64,000 bases of DNA from Laguncularia racemosa (lineage: Eukaryota > Streptophyta > Magnoliopsida > Myrtales > Combretaceae), in assembly GCA_037954665.1 (NCBI GenBank), contig JBBMOL010000097.1, positions 992,001 to 1,056,000 on the forward strand. Direction: 5' to 3'. The notes below the pieces were generated by a model, which was given only the letters and a program-made list of their open reading frames with translations, was not told the DNA's origin and made no database searches. The translations under genes were made by a program, and so were the position numbers. Positions 46,276-57,074 of this stretch are shown here, in pieces. How positions within the stretch are numbered: position 1 is the first letter of the stretch; each line of letters opens with the position of its first letter.

Positions 46276-47464
46276 AAGCAAATACCTTGAAATGGCTAGG
46301 ATAAATGACCAAAGGACATTCAGAAGGTTAGCAAGACATTTCTTATTAAGTGGGTTTGTTCTTTACAGAAGATTACCGACACCATGTTGCTGAGATGTGT
46401 AGACAAAAGAGAGGCAAGTGAACTGATGAAAGAAATGCATGAAAGAGTATGTGGACCTCACATGAACGGACACTTGCTTGCCCGAAAAATCATGAGGATG
46501 GGCTATTATTGGTTGACAATAGAATCAACCTGCATCAAATATGTCAAACACTGTCACTTGTGTCAAGTATATGTTAGCAAAATAAATGCTCCACCTAAAG
46601 AACTTCATTCATTATCCGCACCATGGCTGTTCTCCATGTGAGGAATCGACATTATCGGGCCAATCACTCTAAAAGCATCCAATGGTCATAGATTCATATT
46701 AGTAGCTATTAATTATTTCACCAAACGGGTGAAAGCCTCATCATATGCTAGTGTCACTAAATGAGTGATAGTTCGATTCATGAAGACATGGAGTTCCTGA
46801 ATCAATCATCACCGATAATGGCACCAAACTCAACAATAAATTGATGACGGATTTGTGCCAACAATTTAGGATAAATCACAAAAATTCAACTCCGTATCGA
46901 CCTCAGATGAATGGGGCAGTAGAAGCAGCTAACAATAACATTAAGAGAATGGTCGAGAAAATGACCATCAATTACAAAAATTGGCACGAGATGCTACCAT
47001 TCACCCCCCATGGCCTACAGAGCTTCAATTTGAACATCTATTGGAGTTATCCCATATTCTTTGGTATATGGTATTGAAGTAGTATTGCCAGTTGAGGTCA
47101 AAATACCGTCCTTCAGGGTTCTATCAGAAGTGCAGCTAGATAAATCCGAGTGGGTAAAGAAAAGGATTGATTAACTAAGCTCGATTGACAAAAAGAGACT
47201 CATCGCATTATGTTAGGGCCAATGCTACTAACAAAGAATGGCCTGAGCATTCAACAAGAGAATAAGATCTCGATGTTTTAAAGAAGGAGATTTGGTATTA
47301 AGAAAAGTTCTCCTAAATGCACAAGATTCAAGGGGCATGTTTACTCCAAATTATAAGGGTCCATATGTTGTAAAAAGAGTGTTATGAAGTTTAATGTTAG
47401 CCCAAATGGACGATCTAGAATTAAGAGACATCATTAATACAAATGTTGTTAAGATGTACTATCC
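46276..47464 (+). pseudogene. Element A2 integrase (broken)
   Basis: Zinc finger part open at 46384-46641 (HERVCGPHMNGHLL ... HCHLCQVY), core with GIDIIG, then a deletion and frameshift near 46790 that removes part of the RDIIARYGVPE block, and the open part 46841-47077 with NSTPYRPQMNGAVEAANN. Further stops follow. The usual MYYP end is at about 47455-47464, where the stop is lost. Confidence 0.85.
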
Positions 47465-48734
47465 CTATGCAAGAATATTGAAATTTTGCCAAGATTCATG
47501 AATGCCAATGATTATTACAATTTCATGATTTTGGTTTTCATTCCTTCTATAAGTAAAGTTAATGTCTCTGAATGATTGATTATCCTGACCAATTATCATT
47601 AAACAAACTCTTATAACATTTTTATACACACTACCCATTGCCTCATAATAAATAATGAACAATGAAATAATGATAAAACTCAATGGAATTTGGTATGATT
47701 CCACCTATTCTGAGCATTAGACCTAGTATATTCACAGGACAACACCACAATCGTAAGAGCCATGTTCGCAAGAAGGAAAAATACGTCAAGGCTCTCCACT
47801 TTATTTGAAACAAGAGTAAGCAGAGAATGATCAAATTATCACGAGGGTTCGGTTGTTATTTGCGACGAGCTAGTAAGCATTTAAATAATCATTCATCATG
47901 AGTCACATTTTCCATTTAAATTAGGTAGTCTAAAAGATGTCTCTCATTATCATTTGATCAGCTCATGAGAAGCATTTTTTTATATATGCTAGGTTGCTAA
48001 GATGTATCCACACATCATTCAAAAGATATTTCTCATTATCAGTTAGTTAGCCGACAATGGGGTACTTTCCTAGATATCCTCTCTTATGATTGCAAGTCCT
48101 TATAAGACGCTTCCTATCATCGATTAGTCAACTCGAAAGAGCACTTTTAGAAATTCTCTTCTCTAAGGTTATTAGTCCTATAAGACACTCCTTATTATCA
48201 ATTAGTTAGCTCATAAGAGCGCTTTCCTGAATACTCTCTTCTTTAAGATTGTTAGTCCTATAAGACACTTCTTATTATCAATTAGCTAGCTTATAAGAGC
48301 ACTTTCCTAAACAATCTCTTCTTTAAGGTTGCTAGTCTTGTAAGACACTTCCTATTATCAGTTAGTTAGCTTAAAAGAGCACATTCTTAAACAATTTCTA
48401 TTTGTTGGTCTAATAAGACGCTTCCTATCATTGATTAGTTAGCTCATAAGAGCACTTTTCTAGATGATCTCTCCCTTCAGGTTACTAGTCTGATGAGACA
48501 TTTCTTTATCTAAGGCCACTTTCCAAAGAGTTTTAACCATCCTAAAGTGATAATTTTTTTGCAACATGGGATCATTAGCTCATGGAGTGTTTTCCCTACT
48601 CAAACAAATAATTAAACAACTCCCTAGTAAAACTAGGTTCAAATAGCCAGCCAACTATAGCATTATCTACCCGATCTATTAGGACAAAATGGTGTCTTTG
48701 TTGTCTTTATAGTTAAGTTTTGCAAACTTTACTA
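47465..48734 (+). repeat. 3' non-coding region of element A2 with decayed tandem repeats
   Basis: Spacer 47465-47930 without a supported frame, then at 47940-48490 about eight diverged units with words like TTAGTTAGCTCATAAGAGC and CTTCCTATCATCGATTAG. They are the reverse-strand counterparts of the units in elements A and D. Plus-strand orientation fits element A2. Confidence 0.7.
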
Positions 48735-48748
48735 CAAAGAAGGGTAGT
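48735..48748 (+). other. Polypurine tract of element A2
   Basis: The purine-rich ACAAAGAAGGGTAG run ends next to TGTAAACA at 48749, the LTR start. Confidence 0.7.
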
Positions 48749-49076
48749 TGTAAACACTCCATTTTTGCCCTCTAGTCATAATTAATGTTTTTTTCATTTT
48801 TTTTCTACTTTTCAAAAATGAAGGAAAAATAATGACAAAAAATAAAATAAATAGGAATAATACACCAATTTTGGAAAATGAATGTAGAAATAACAATAAA
48901 AGACATTAAGGAATTTTTATAAAATTTTAGGATTTCAAAATAATATAAAATTAATAAAAATTGCCATATGTATATACAATTTGTGTGCAATAGAAAACTG
49001 AGAAATGGGATAGCCCAACTGGTCCAGTCGGTAGCTTTGCATGTGCATGCAGGGGTGGGGGGTGGGGGTCAAATAT
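48749..49076 (+). repeat. Right partial LTR of element A2 (first ~328 nt only)
   Basis: Begins TGTAAACACTCCATTTTTGCC, runs through an A-box-like TAGCCCAACTGG (49011-49022) and a G-rich stretch, and ends at GGGTCAAAT inside what is the B-box in other LTRs. Beyond it the sequence is the leader of element A in the opposite orientation. Confidence 0.8.
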
Positions 49077-49585
49077 TTTTACAAATTTGTAATGAAAAAT
49101 ACATAATCATCTCTTTACAAGAAATGCTTACAAAAAGGAAATTGCCTAAAAACTCCAAAGTATAATTTTTTACAAGATGCCACATTATTAATTATTTGCT
49201 AGTTTGTGATTTCATGCATGTAAAGAGGTGGGTTCTAAAGGTTTCTAAGCTCTATGGCCTCCCACATTTTCGAATAAGTGGATCTCAAGCCATATCGAAG
49301 CATTGGGTGGGGTAGCTTAATCAGACCCAAGCAGTGATTACCTCACTTCACCTAAAACTTATACAATGGCTCCCCGTCTTAGGGTCTTAAACCGCTTAGG
49401 TTTAATCGTATCTAATCACACAATCACATGTATGAAAACTTGACAAAGGCTAAGTTTTTCAAATCCCTGTATCACTGTAAAATACAAACATTAGTTTAAC
49501 TAAATATTTACAGAAAGAATGAAAATTAAAGATATCTAAAATAAATTATAATTTTAGAAGATTTAGGTGGCTAGCCTACTATGGG
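49077..49585 (-). promoter_or_regulatory. 5' leader of element A
   Basis: Minus-strand leader between the PBS and the break. The block 49245-49430 matches the leaders of B and A2. ORF1, which should follow below 49077, is absent because A2 and the associated deletion begin there. Confidence 0.6.
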
Positions 49586-49603
49586 TCCCTAGCGGAGTCG
49601 CCA
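49586..49603 (-). other. Primer binding site of element A, tRNA-Arg type
   Basis: TGGCGACTCCGCTAGGGA on the minus strand, 3 nt after the LTR end. One or two bases differ from the site in element B. Confidence 0.85.
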
Positions 49604-49606
49604 TCC

Positions 49607-51663
49607 TATCGAGTCTAATTTTAATTTTTTTTTCATTTTTCCCTAACTCAATTCATGTTAAATCCTATGCTCATTTAACACAAACCCTTGACTTGAATTA
49701 GGAAAAAAATTGATTTTTGTTGGTTTTTTTTATCTATTTGGAGTCATCACCTAATTGAAGTTGAGAAAAATCGTTAAGTTTAGGACTAATTTAAGTGGAT
49801 TGATCCCAACTTGAACACTAGTCAATGAAACTATTTCTTTAAAAAAAAGAAAAGAAAAGAAAAACTAGAGATTCTTAATTCAGAGGCTAACCTATTAAAA
49901 TCTTAAAGTTACCATCCTAATTTTCTAAAATTTAAACCATATTTTATTTTATGATATCCTTTTAGCATAAATAATAAAAAATACTAAAAAAATAAGAACA
50001 AAATAATAATGACTATACTAATAATGTTTTGAAAATATGTATTTTTTATTTTTAGAGTTGCCCCATAAGGGTGTCTACGTACCTACTATTCGTGATTAAA
50101 CAAATTATAGTTCGCTTGTTTATAAAACTTTAGTATTTTATTTAATTTTAATTAAAAGAAAAAGGATCAGCCAGATTTACGTTTATTACCATATTTTTTT
50201 ATTTTTATTTTTAAAAAAAAGAAAGAAAAATTTTAAACCTAATTCTAAACTAAAAAACTCTAATTTTTTTTTAAAAAAGGAAAAATCGACTTAATTTTTA
50301 TTTAAAAAAGAAAATTTTTTCTGTAACAAAATATTTATTATTATTATTAAGCTTAAATCATTAATTAAATTAATTAAAATTATTAAATTGATTCAAAACT
50401 AAATTCACTAATCCTATTTATTTAACCAAATTCTAATTATCCTAAAAGATAAAATCAAACATATTAATTATATAATAATATAGTAATAAAGACATCACTT
50501 ACCTGGATGTGGGTCAAATTGCGGGTCAATTCGCGATTCAGTTGGCAAATCAGAATGCGAGTCGAATTCACGGGTTGGATTCACGTACGTGGATAGTAGC
50601 TGGAACCCTCGTCAGCGGCTGTCTCCAATGGTTATTGAAGTGCTAGGAAGTGTTAGCCGTGGCTTTGCTGGGATGAAGGACTCGATTGTGATGTCAATTC
50701 ATGCTTAAGTTGCCTGAAGATGGTGGCTATACATGTTAATGGCGGCCGGTAGTGGGTTTCAAAACCCCCCCTTTTCTTAATCGAATTGATGTAAAAGATA
50801 ACCTTTTTTCTAAAACAAAGAAACCTCAGGAACTTATCAACACCTAATTTGCAGCTCGATTTTGTGTATAAAGCGTTTAATTCTAGAGAGAATGTAGAGG
50901 ACGGTTATGGGATTTCTAGAGAGAGAAAGCTTCGGCCAAGGCTTGTTAAGGTTTGCTTTTTGTGATTTTTTTTTCCTCTCCTTGTTTCTGAGCTCTATTT
51001 ATAGACTCATTAAACTAAGCTTGATAAGCTCGAATCACCCTCGCCGTTGGATGCTGTTTTTATCCCTTTAAGATTTAAATTTATCTCTTCAAACTTGTTT
51101 GTTAAATCCGTTTTTTTTTTAGTTATAAGTGATAAATGTGTATCAAATTCGATGAAAAAGGCTTCGGTTCGATTGGATTTACTGATCTCTCGTGCGCGTA
51201 TCTCTCCTTAGCGATTCTCAACCATGTTCCTGAGGTTGAAGATGACCACGTGCTAGGTATGTGATCTTGCTTGGCCAATGAGCTATCGACACGTGGCAAC
51301 CTAGTTTCAACAAGTAAAAAAAAAAAAATTCCATGATGCTTCCAAGATTCAAACTCATGACCTTTAGCTTCCTTTGCTTATTTTGGTACATAGGTAAACT
51401 AACTAAGCTAACCCTTTTCTTGTTTATTTTATGTAATCAATTTGTATATAAGTTAACAATTTTAATTGATTTTTTATTGATTTGAAATTCCCAAACTTGA
51501 TTAAAAGGCTCATTGTTGAAAGTTTCATTATTATTTTTTGTTATCATTATTTTTATTTATTTTCATTTTCATTATATTGTAAACCAGACTTTATTTTTTA
51601 TTTTTATTTTTTATTTTTTAAAAGAAAAAAAATCTGGATGGGGGCAAAAATTGGATGTTTACA
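49607..51663 (-). repeat. 5' LTR of element A
   Basis: 2057 bp. The low end is TATCGAGTC (first G mutated) and the high end is ATGTTTACA. TATAAATA at 50996-51003 and the palindrome core AGCTTATCAAGCT within 51015-51033. The A-box and B-box motifs near 51345-51410 are eroded. It pairs with 16588-18641 through shared sequence and TSD. Confidence 0.9.
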
Positions 51664-51668
51664 TTGAT
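51664..51668. repeat. Target-site duplication TTGAT of element A (right copy)
   Basis: Follows the LTR end at 51663 and matches 16583-16587. Confidence 0.85.
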
Positions 51669-52932
51669 CAAAGTTTTAAAAGGGACCTATACTTTTCTAA
51701 ATCGGCATTTTTCTTTTTCTACTTTGATATTTTTCCACTATGCAAGTATTACATGTGCTAACTACTTAAATATTACTTTAAATCTAACAAATACATTTTT
51801 TTGAATAATTATATCTCCTTCATTATTTTTGTAGGCACACAATAACTCTTCAATGAAGCAAATTAAATATGATTACGATGTTTTCAATCTATATTAGTAA
51901 AAAAATTAATAATGTATTTACCTTAACTATTCATTTTTTTAGTTTCTTTTTAATAGATTTTTAAGAGTGTTTATGCATAGTTTTTTCCTCAAATAATCAA
52001 TTGTTGTATGATACTGTTGTATTTAATTTTTGCACATGCATTACATATGCACTTTTGCTAGTTCTATATAAATATGTCCTTTATGAACACTGAGTTGACA
52101 TCGGTTCTTAAAATATTGTTCGCTGTAATTTACATGTGATTTTTAGCTTCACTATTCATAAATAACAAATGCTAACAACTTCTTAAGTTATATACATTAT
52201 ACAGAGATGTTAAATATTCATAAGTTACATTATCTCCACATTGTATAAAGACATCAAACATCTTCCTCTTCCTTTGCCATGCTAGACAACGCTTTACAAT
52301 ATTACAATTTTTGAAAAAAATTTCTCAAATATTGTATTCGAAATAATTATTCATAAAATAGGTTTCGAAGGTGCGAATACGGTTTATGACTTTAGTGTTA
52401 GAAAAAAATTTAAAACTAAAGGCACGGATCGCATTCACACCTTCGTTCATGCCTTCAATGCAATTGTACTAAGGATTTTTTTTTTTTTACCGCAATGGAA
52501 TCCTATAAACCCACACTACAAACCTATAAAAGTTATTATAAAGTAACACTACAAACCTCTAAAAATTATAATAAAATAATACAGTAAATTTACACAGTAT
52601 CATAATATGTGATTTTCAATGTATAGAAAAAAAAAATTGCATAGATAGTTTATAATATAAATACAAATCCTCAGTTCATATGTTCATTTTTACATCTTTA
52701 AATTTCTTTTGCAAGTTTTGCTCTATCTCACAATTTGATTTTTTTTTTTAATTTCTATTTTACATAGATTTTAGCTTGTTCAAGTAAGTGTGTAGAAAAA
52801 TTTAGAAAACATTTTTCAACTTCTTTGGCAAAGTAAGATTTTGGTATGTTTTTTTGAGAAAAAATCAAAATCTTTTTGCTATTATATTACTTTGTATAAA
52901 TGCATAAAAAAATAAGTGTATTTATTTGTACT
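51669..52932. other. AT-rich spacer between elements A and D
   Basis: About 1.26 kb with no supported frame, LTR or tandem repeat, rich in T-runs. It may be old, unrecognisable repeat DNA. Confidence 0.6.
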
Positions 52933-53320
52933 TTCGAGTCTAATTTTTTATTTTTTCATTTATATTCCTAATCCGATTTATATTAGACCATATACTCATC
53001 TAATATAAAACCTCGATTTGAACTAGAAATTTTATTTTATTTAGAGTCACCACCCAACTAAAGTTGGGAAAAAATTACTGAATTAGAACTAATAGAGCGG
53101 ATTAATTCAAATTTGGACTACTAGTCGACGAAATCTTCTCTTTAATTTTTGAAAAAGAAGAAAGTAAAATAAGAGATTCTCAACTCGAGGGCTAACCAAT
53201 TAAAACCTTAAAGTTATCACTTTATTCTTCTGAAATCTGAATCATATTCTAATGTATTTTTTCTTTATTTTTGTTATTTTTATTTATATATATATATTAT
53301 TTTTACTATTTTTACTACAA
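52933..53320 (-). repeat. Remnant of the 3' LTR of element D
   Basis: Begins TTCGAGTCTAATTTTTT (from TGTCGAGTC) and follows the LTR for about 390 nt (GGATTAATTC, GACTACTAGTC words). It then jumps to the sequence that normally lies just inside the 3' LTR (ACTACAAAGACAAAAAGG). About 1.6 kb of LTR including U3 is deleted. Confidence 0.75.
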
Positions 53321-54868
53321 AGACAAAAAGGATGTCATTTTTTGCCTATAGATTAAATGGATAACGCCCTAATTGGCTAGTTATTTGGAACTTGGTCTTA
53401 ATAAGAAAATGCTCCATGAGCTAATAATCCCATGAGTGCTTTGTGATGATTAGCATTACTTGGGGAATGATCTTAAACAACCTGAAGTGACGTATCGTCT
53501 AGAAAAGTGCTCTGTAGGCTAACTAATCGACGCTAAGAAACATCTCAAGGATTATGTAGGAGTGTGTTATTGTGAGTGGAATAACTGATAACAAGAAGCG
53601 TCCTATCGAACTAGTAACCCTGAATAGGAGATTGTCTAAGGAAGTACTCTTATGAGCTGGCTACTTGCCAACAGAAGTGTCTAGCTAGACTGGTGACTGT
53701 TTGAGGAGAAATGCCTTTGAAGAGTGCTCTCATAAGCTGACTAATCGATATCAAGAAGTGTCTTATAGGACTAACAACCTTAAAGGGGATAATCTAGATA
53801 AGTGCTCATATGAGTTGACTAATCGTTAGATTATTTTAGAAAAGTACTCTTATGAGCTAACTAATTAGTTATCTAGAAAAGTACTATTACGAGTTGACTA
53901 ATCGATAAATTAGAAAAGTACTCCTATGAGTTGACTAATAAATAAATTAGAGAGTGTCTCTTTAGACCTGTAACCATAAGAGAGGATATCTTAGGAAAGT
54001 GCCCCATTGTGGGCTGACTAACCGATAGCAAGAAGCATCTCCTTGGACTTGCAACCTTGAAGAATAGATATCTCGGAAGGTGCCCCCATATGGGCTAACC
54101 CTAAGAGAGGATATCTAGGAAAGTACCCCATTGTAGGCTGACTTTAAGAAAGTATAACCACGAAAGTGCCTCATTGTGGGCTAACTTTAAGAAAGTATAA
54201 CCACGAAAATGCCAAATTGTGGGTTAATTTTAGGTTATTGTATCTAGAAAAGTGCCCATAGTGGGTTGACTTTAAGAAAGTATAACCACGAAAGTGCCCC
54301 ATTGTGGGCTGACTTTAAGAAAGAAATATCTAGGAAAGTACCCTATTGTGAGCTGACTTACCTAACACTTTTGAAAATGCTTCTAGCGAATGGGTTAAAT
54401 GATTTGATAAGAGATGTCTTATAATATGTGAATGATGGTTATTTACTCTAAAATGCTTACTAATTTATCGCGAATAGCAACCAAACAACCGAACCTTCAT
54501 GCCGGTTTGCTCCTTTTTTGCTTGCTCTTGCTTCAAATAGGGCTGAGGGTCTTGATTTATTTTCCTTCTTGTGAGCATGGCTCTTGTGATTGTAGTGTTA
54601 TCTTATTAATGCAACAAGTTTAATGCTCAACAATAGGTAAAATTATATTACCAAATCTATTGAGATTTATTATCATTTCAATATTCATTATTCATTGTGA
54701 GATGATAAGTAGTGTGTATACGAAGGTTTGTTTAATGACAATTGATCAAGATAATAGATCATTAAGAGATATTAACTTTGCTTGTAAAAGGAACGAAAAC
54801 TAAACTCAGTGAAATTTGTACTAAATATTGGCATTTGATAAACATTGGCAAAATCTCGATTTCCTTGC
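53321..54868 (-). repeat. 3' non-coding region of element D with tandem repeats
   Basis: Diverged units at 53400-53990 (TTATGAGCTGACTAATCG type) and more regular units at 54000-54370 with GAAAGTGCCCCATTGTGGGC and CTTTAAGAAAGTATAACC. The latter form a short array with period about 48 nt. A spacer follows to the integrase stop. Confidence 0.75.
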
Positions 54869-57074
54869 CTATGAATAGTACATCTTAATAGCATCCATAT
54901 TAATGGGGTCTCTCAATTCTAGACCATCCATCTAAGTTAATATTAAAGCTCCTCCTGACAATACCTTTTTTACCACATATGGGCCCTCATAATTTGGAGT
55001 GAACTTCCCTCTCGAATCTTGAGCATTCGGGAGAACTTTCTTTAGCACCAGATCTCCTTCTTTGAAACATCGGGGTTTCATTTTCTTATTGAATGCTTGA
55101 GCTATTCTTTGTTGATAGCATTAGCTGTGACATGACGCAACGAGTCTTTTTTCGTCGATCAAATTCAACTGATCAAGCCTCTTCTTTACCCAGTCCGACT
55201 CATCTAACTGCACTTTTGATAAGATCCTGAAGGATGGTATTTCAACTTCAACTGGTAGCACTACCTCAGTACCGTATACCAGAGAATAAGGGATAACTCT
55301 AGTAGATGTTCGAATTGAGATTCTATAAGTCATGAGGGCAAATGGTAGAATCTCGTGCTAATCTTTGTAAGTGATCGTCATCTTTTTTATGATTCTTTTG
55401 ATGTTTTTGTTGGCTGCTTCCACTGCCCCATTCATTTGAGGTTGATAAGGAGTTGAATTTCTGTAGCTTATATGGAACTTTTGACACAGATCTATCATCG
55501 ACTTGTTGTTGAGGTTGGTACCATTGTCGGTGATAATTGAGTCAGGAACTCCATATCGGGCTATTATATCTCTTTTCAAGAATCGGACTATTACCCCTTT
55601 TATGACACTGGCATATGACAAAGCTTCTACCCACTTGGTGAAGTAATCAATAGCTACTGGTATAAAATTGTGACTATTGGATGCCTTTGGAGTGATTGGC
55701 CCAATGATGTCGATTCCCCACATGGAGAAAGGTCATGGTGCAGATAACGAATGAAGTTCTTTAGGCAGGGCATTTATTCGATTTGCATAAACTTGACACA
55801 AGTGACAGTGCTTGACGTATTTGATGCAGTCTGATTCTATTGTTAATCAATAGTAGCCCATTCTCATGATTTTTCGGGCCAGCATGTAGCCGTTCATGTG
55901 AGATCTGCATACTCCTTCATGCACTTCTTTCATCAGCTCACGTGCTTCTTTTTTATCCACACATCTTAGTAAGGTGGTATTGGGTGATCTTCTATAGAGT
56001 ACAAGCCCATTTAGTAAGAAATTACTCGCTAACCTTTTGAGTGTTCGTTGGTCATTTTTGCTAGCCATTTCGGGGTATTTGCTTTCTTGGAGAAAGGTTT
56101 TGATATCGTGATACCAAGGCTTATCATTTTGTGCTTTTTTGATTACCAAACAATAGGTGGGCCGATTTTCGATTTCTATTTTCAATTGTTGGACTTCGGC
56201 TCCTCCTGTTATTTGAATCATAGATGCTAATGTGGTGAGGACTTTTGCAAACTGATTTTGAGTCATCAGGATATATATGAAGGTAACTGCTTCGAATTTG
56301 TCGATCAGCTCTGTCAAATGTTGATGGTATGGTACCAATTTGGGGTCTTTATTTTTATATTCCCCTCTTATCTGTAATATGATGAGTGAAGAATCTCCGT
56401 ATACTTCTAATTCACGGATTTCCATGTGGCAAGCCATTTTGAGGCTAAGGATGCACGCCTTATATTCCGCGATATTATTAGTATATGGAAATGTGAGTCT
56501 CGTCGTTGAGGGGAATTGTGTTCCTTCTAGTGATATTAGTACCGCCCCAATCCCACAACCGAATAAATTAGCAGTCCTGTCAAAGAACATTTTCCATTTA
56601 GGGCTTTGGTCTATCCCGTAGTCTTCTATTGGTTCGCCCTCTACTATTAATATGTTTTCATCAGGGAATTGGGCTTGTGATTCTTGGGGATCTCTCTCAA
56701 TTGGGTATTCTACCAATTGATCGGCTAAAGATTGCCCTTTTTATCGAATTTTGATTTATATATGTGATATTAAATTCTGATAAAAGCATTTGCCATTTAG
56801 AGATCCTCTCTAACAAAGCAGGCTTCTTTGCCAAGTATTTCAAATGATCATGTCTTGTCAACAACTCAATGGGATAGTAAAGGGTGTACTACCTCAATCG
56901 GTGCATGACTCAAATCAAAGCACATTAAGTCCTCTTTATTTCAAAATACCTTCGTTCCCCGTCTGTGAATTTCTTGCTTAGATAATATATGTAACGTTCT
57001 CTCCCCTCTTCATCTTTCTGTCCTAACACGCACCCCATTGATTTAGGGAATATTGTGAGGTATAAGAATAAAGG
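54869..57074 (-). pseudogene. Element D RNase H, archaeal-type RNase H and integrase (broken)
   Basis: Minus strand from 57074: RNase H part with stops, then the open part 56716-55847 holding the archaeal-type RNase H (first Asp in FFDRTAN, Glu in AEYKACI, Asp in YGDSSLI, last Asp replaced in FAKVLTTL) and the integrase zinc finger. Then 55723-55358 holds the integrase core with GIDIIGPI, IITDNGTN and GAVEAANKN, followed by 55333-55121 and the C-terminal domain to MYYS and stop at 54869. At least four stops or frameshifts. Confidence 0.85.

Larger units (their letters stand above)
22207..49076 (+). mobile_element. Element A2: permuted Tat/Ogre-type element nested in A
   Basis: Plus-strand element with a partial LTR 22207-23850, PBS-like site, leader, ORF1, gag, protease, probable intron, RT (split by element B), RNase H, archaeal-type RNase H, integrase, repeat region, polypurine tract and a second partial LTR 48749-49076. 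The left piece lacks the first ~330 nt of the LTR and the right piece has only the first ~328 nt. They meet at the same LTR position, so together they form exactly one LTR. No target duplication is seen. All reading frames carry several stops, so the element is old and dead. It is older than B, which interrupts it. Confidence 0.8.
16588..51663 (-). mobile_element. Element A: outer Tat/Ogre-type Ty3/gypsy element, interrupted
   Basis: Outermost element of the nest. Reading on the minus strand it has 5' LTR 49607-51663, PBS 49586-49603, 5' leader 49077-49585, then a break, RT C-terminus to integrase 22206-19695, a 3' repeat region and 3' LTR 16588-18641. The two far LTRs are the same length within 3 nt (2054 and 2057), have matching ends and are flanked by the same TSD TTGAT, so they belong to one insertion although 31 kb lies between them. 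Element A2 (22207-49076) fills the break. ORF1, gag, protease and the N-terminal RT of A are missing. All coding parts are broken. Confidence 0.85.
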
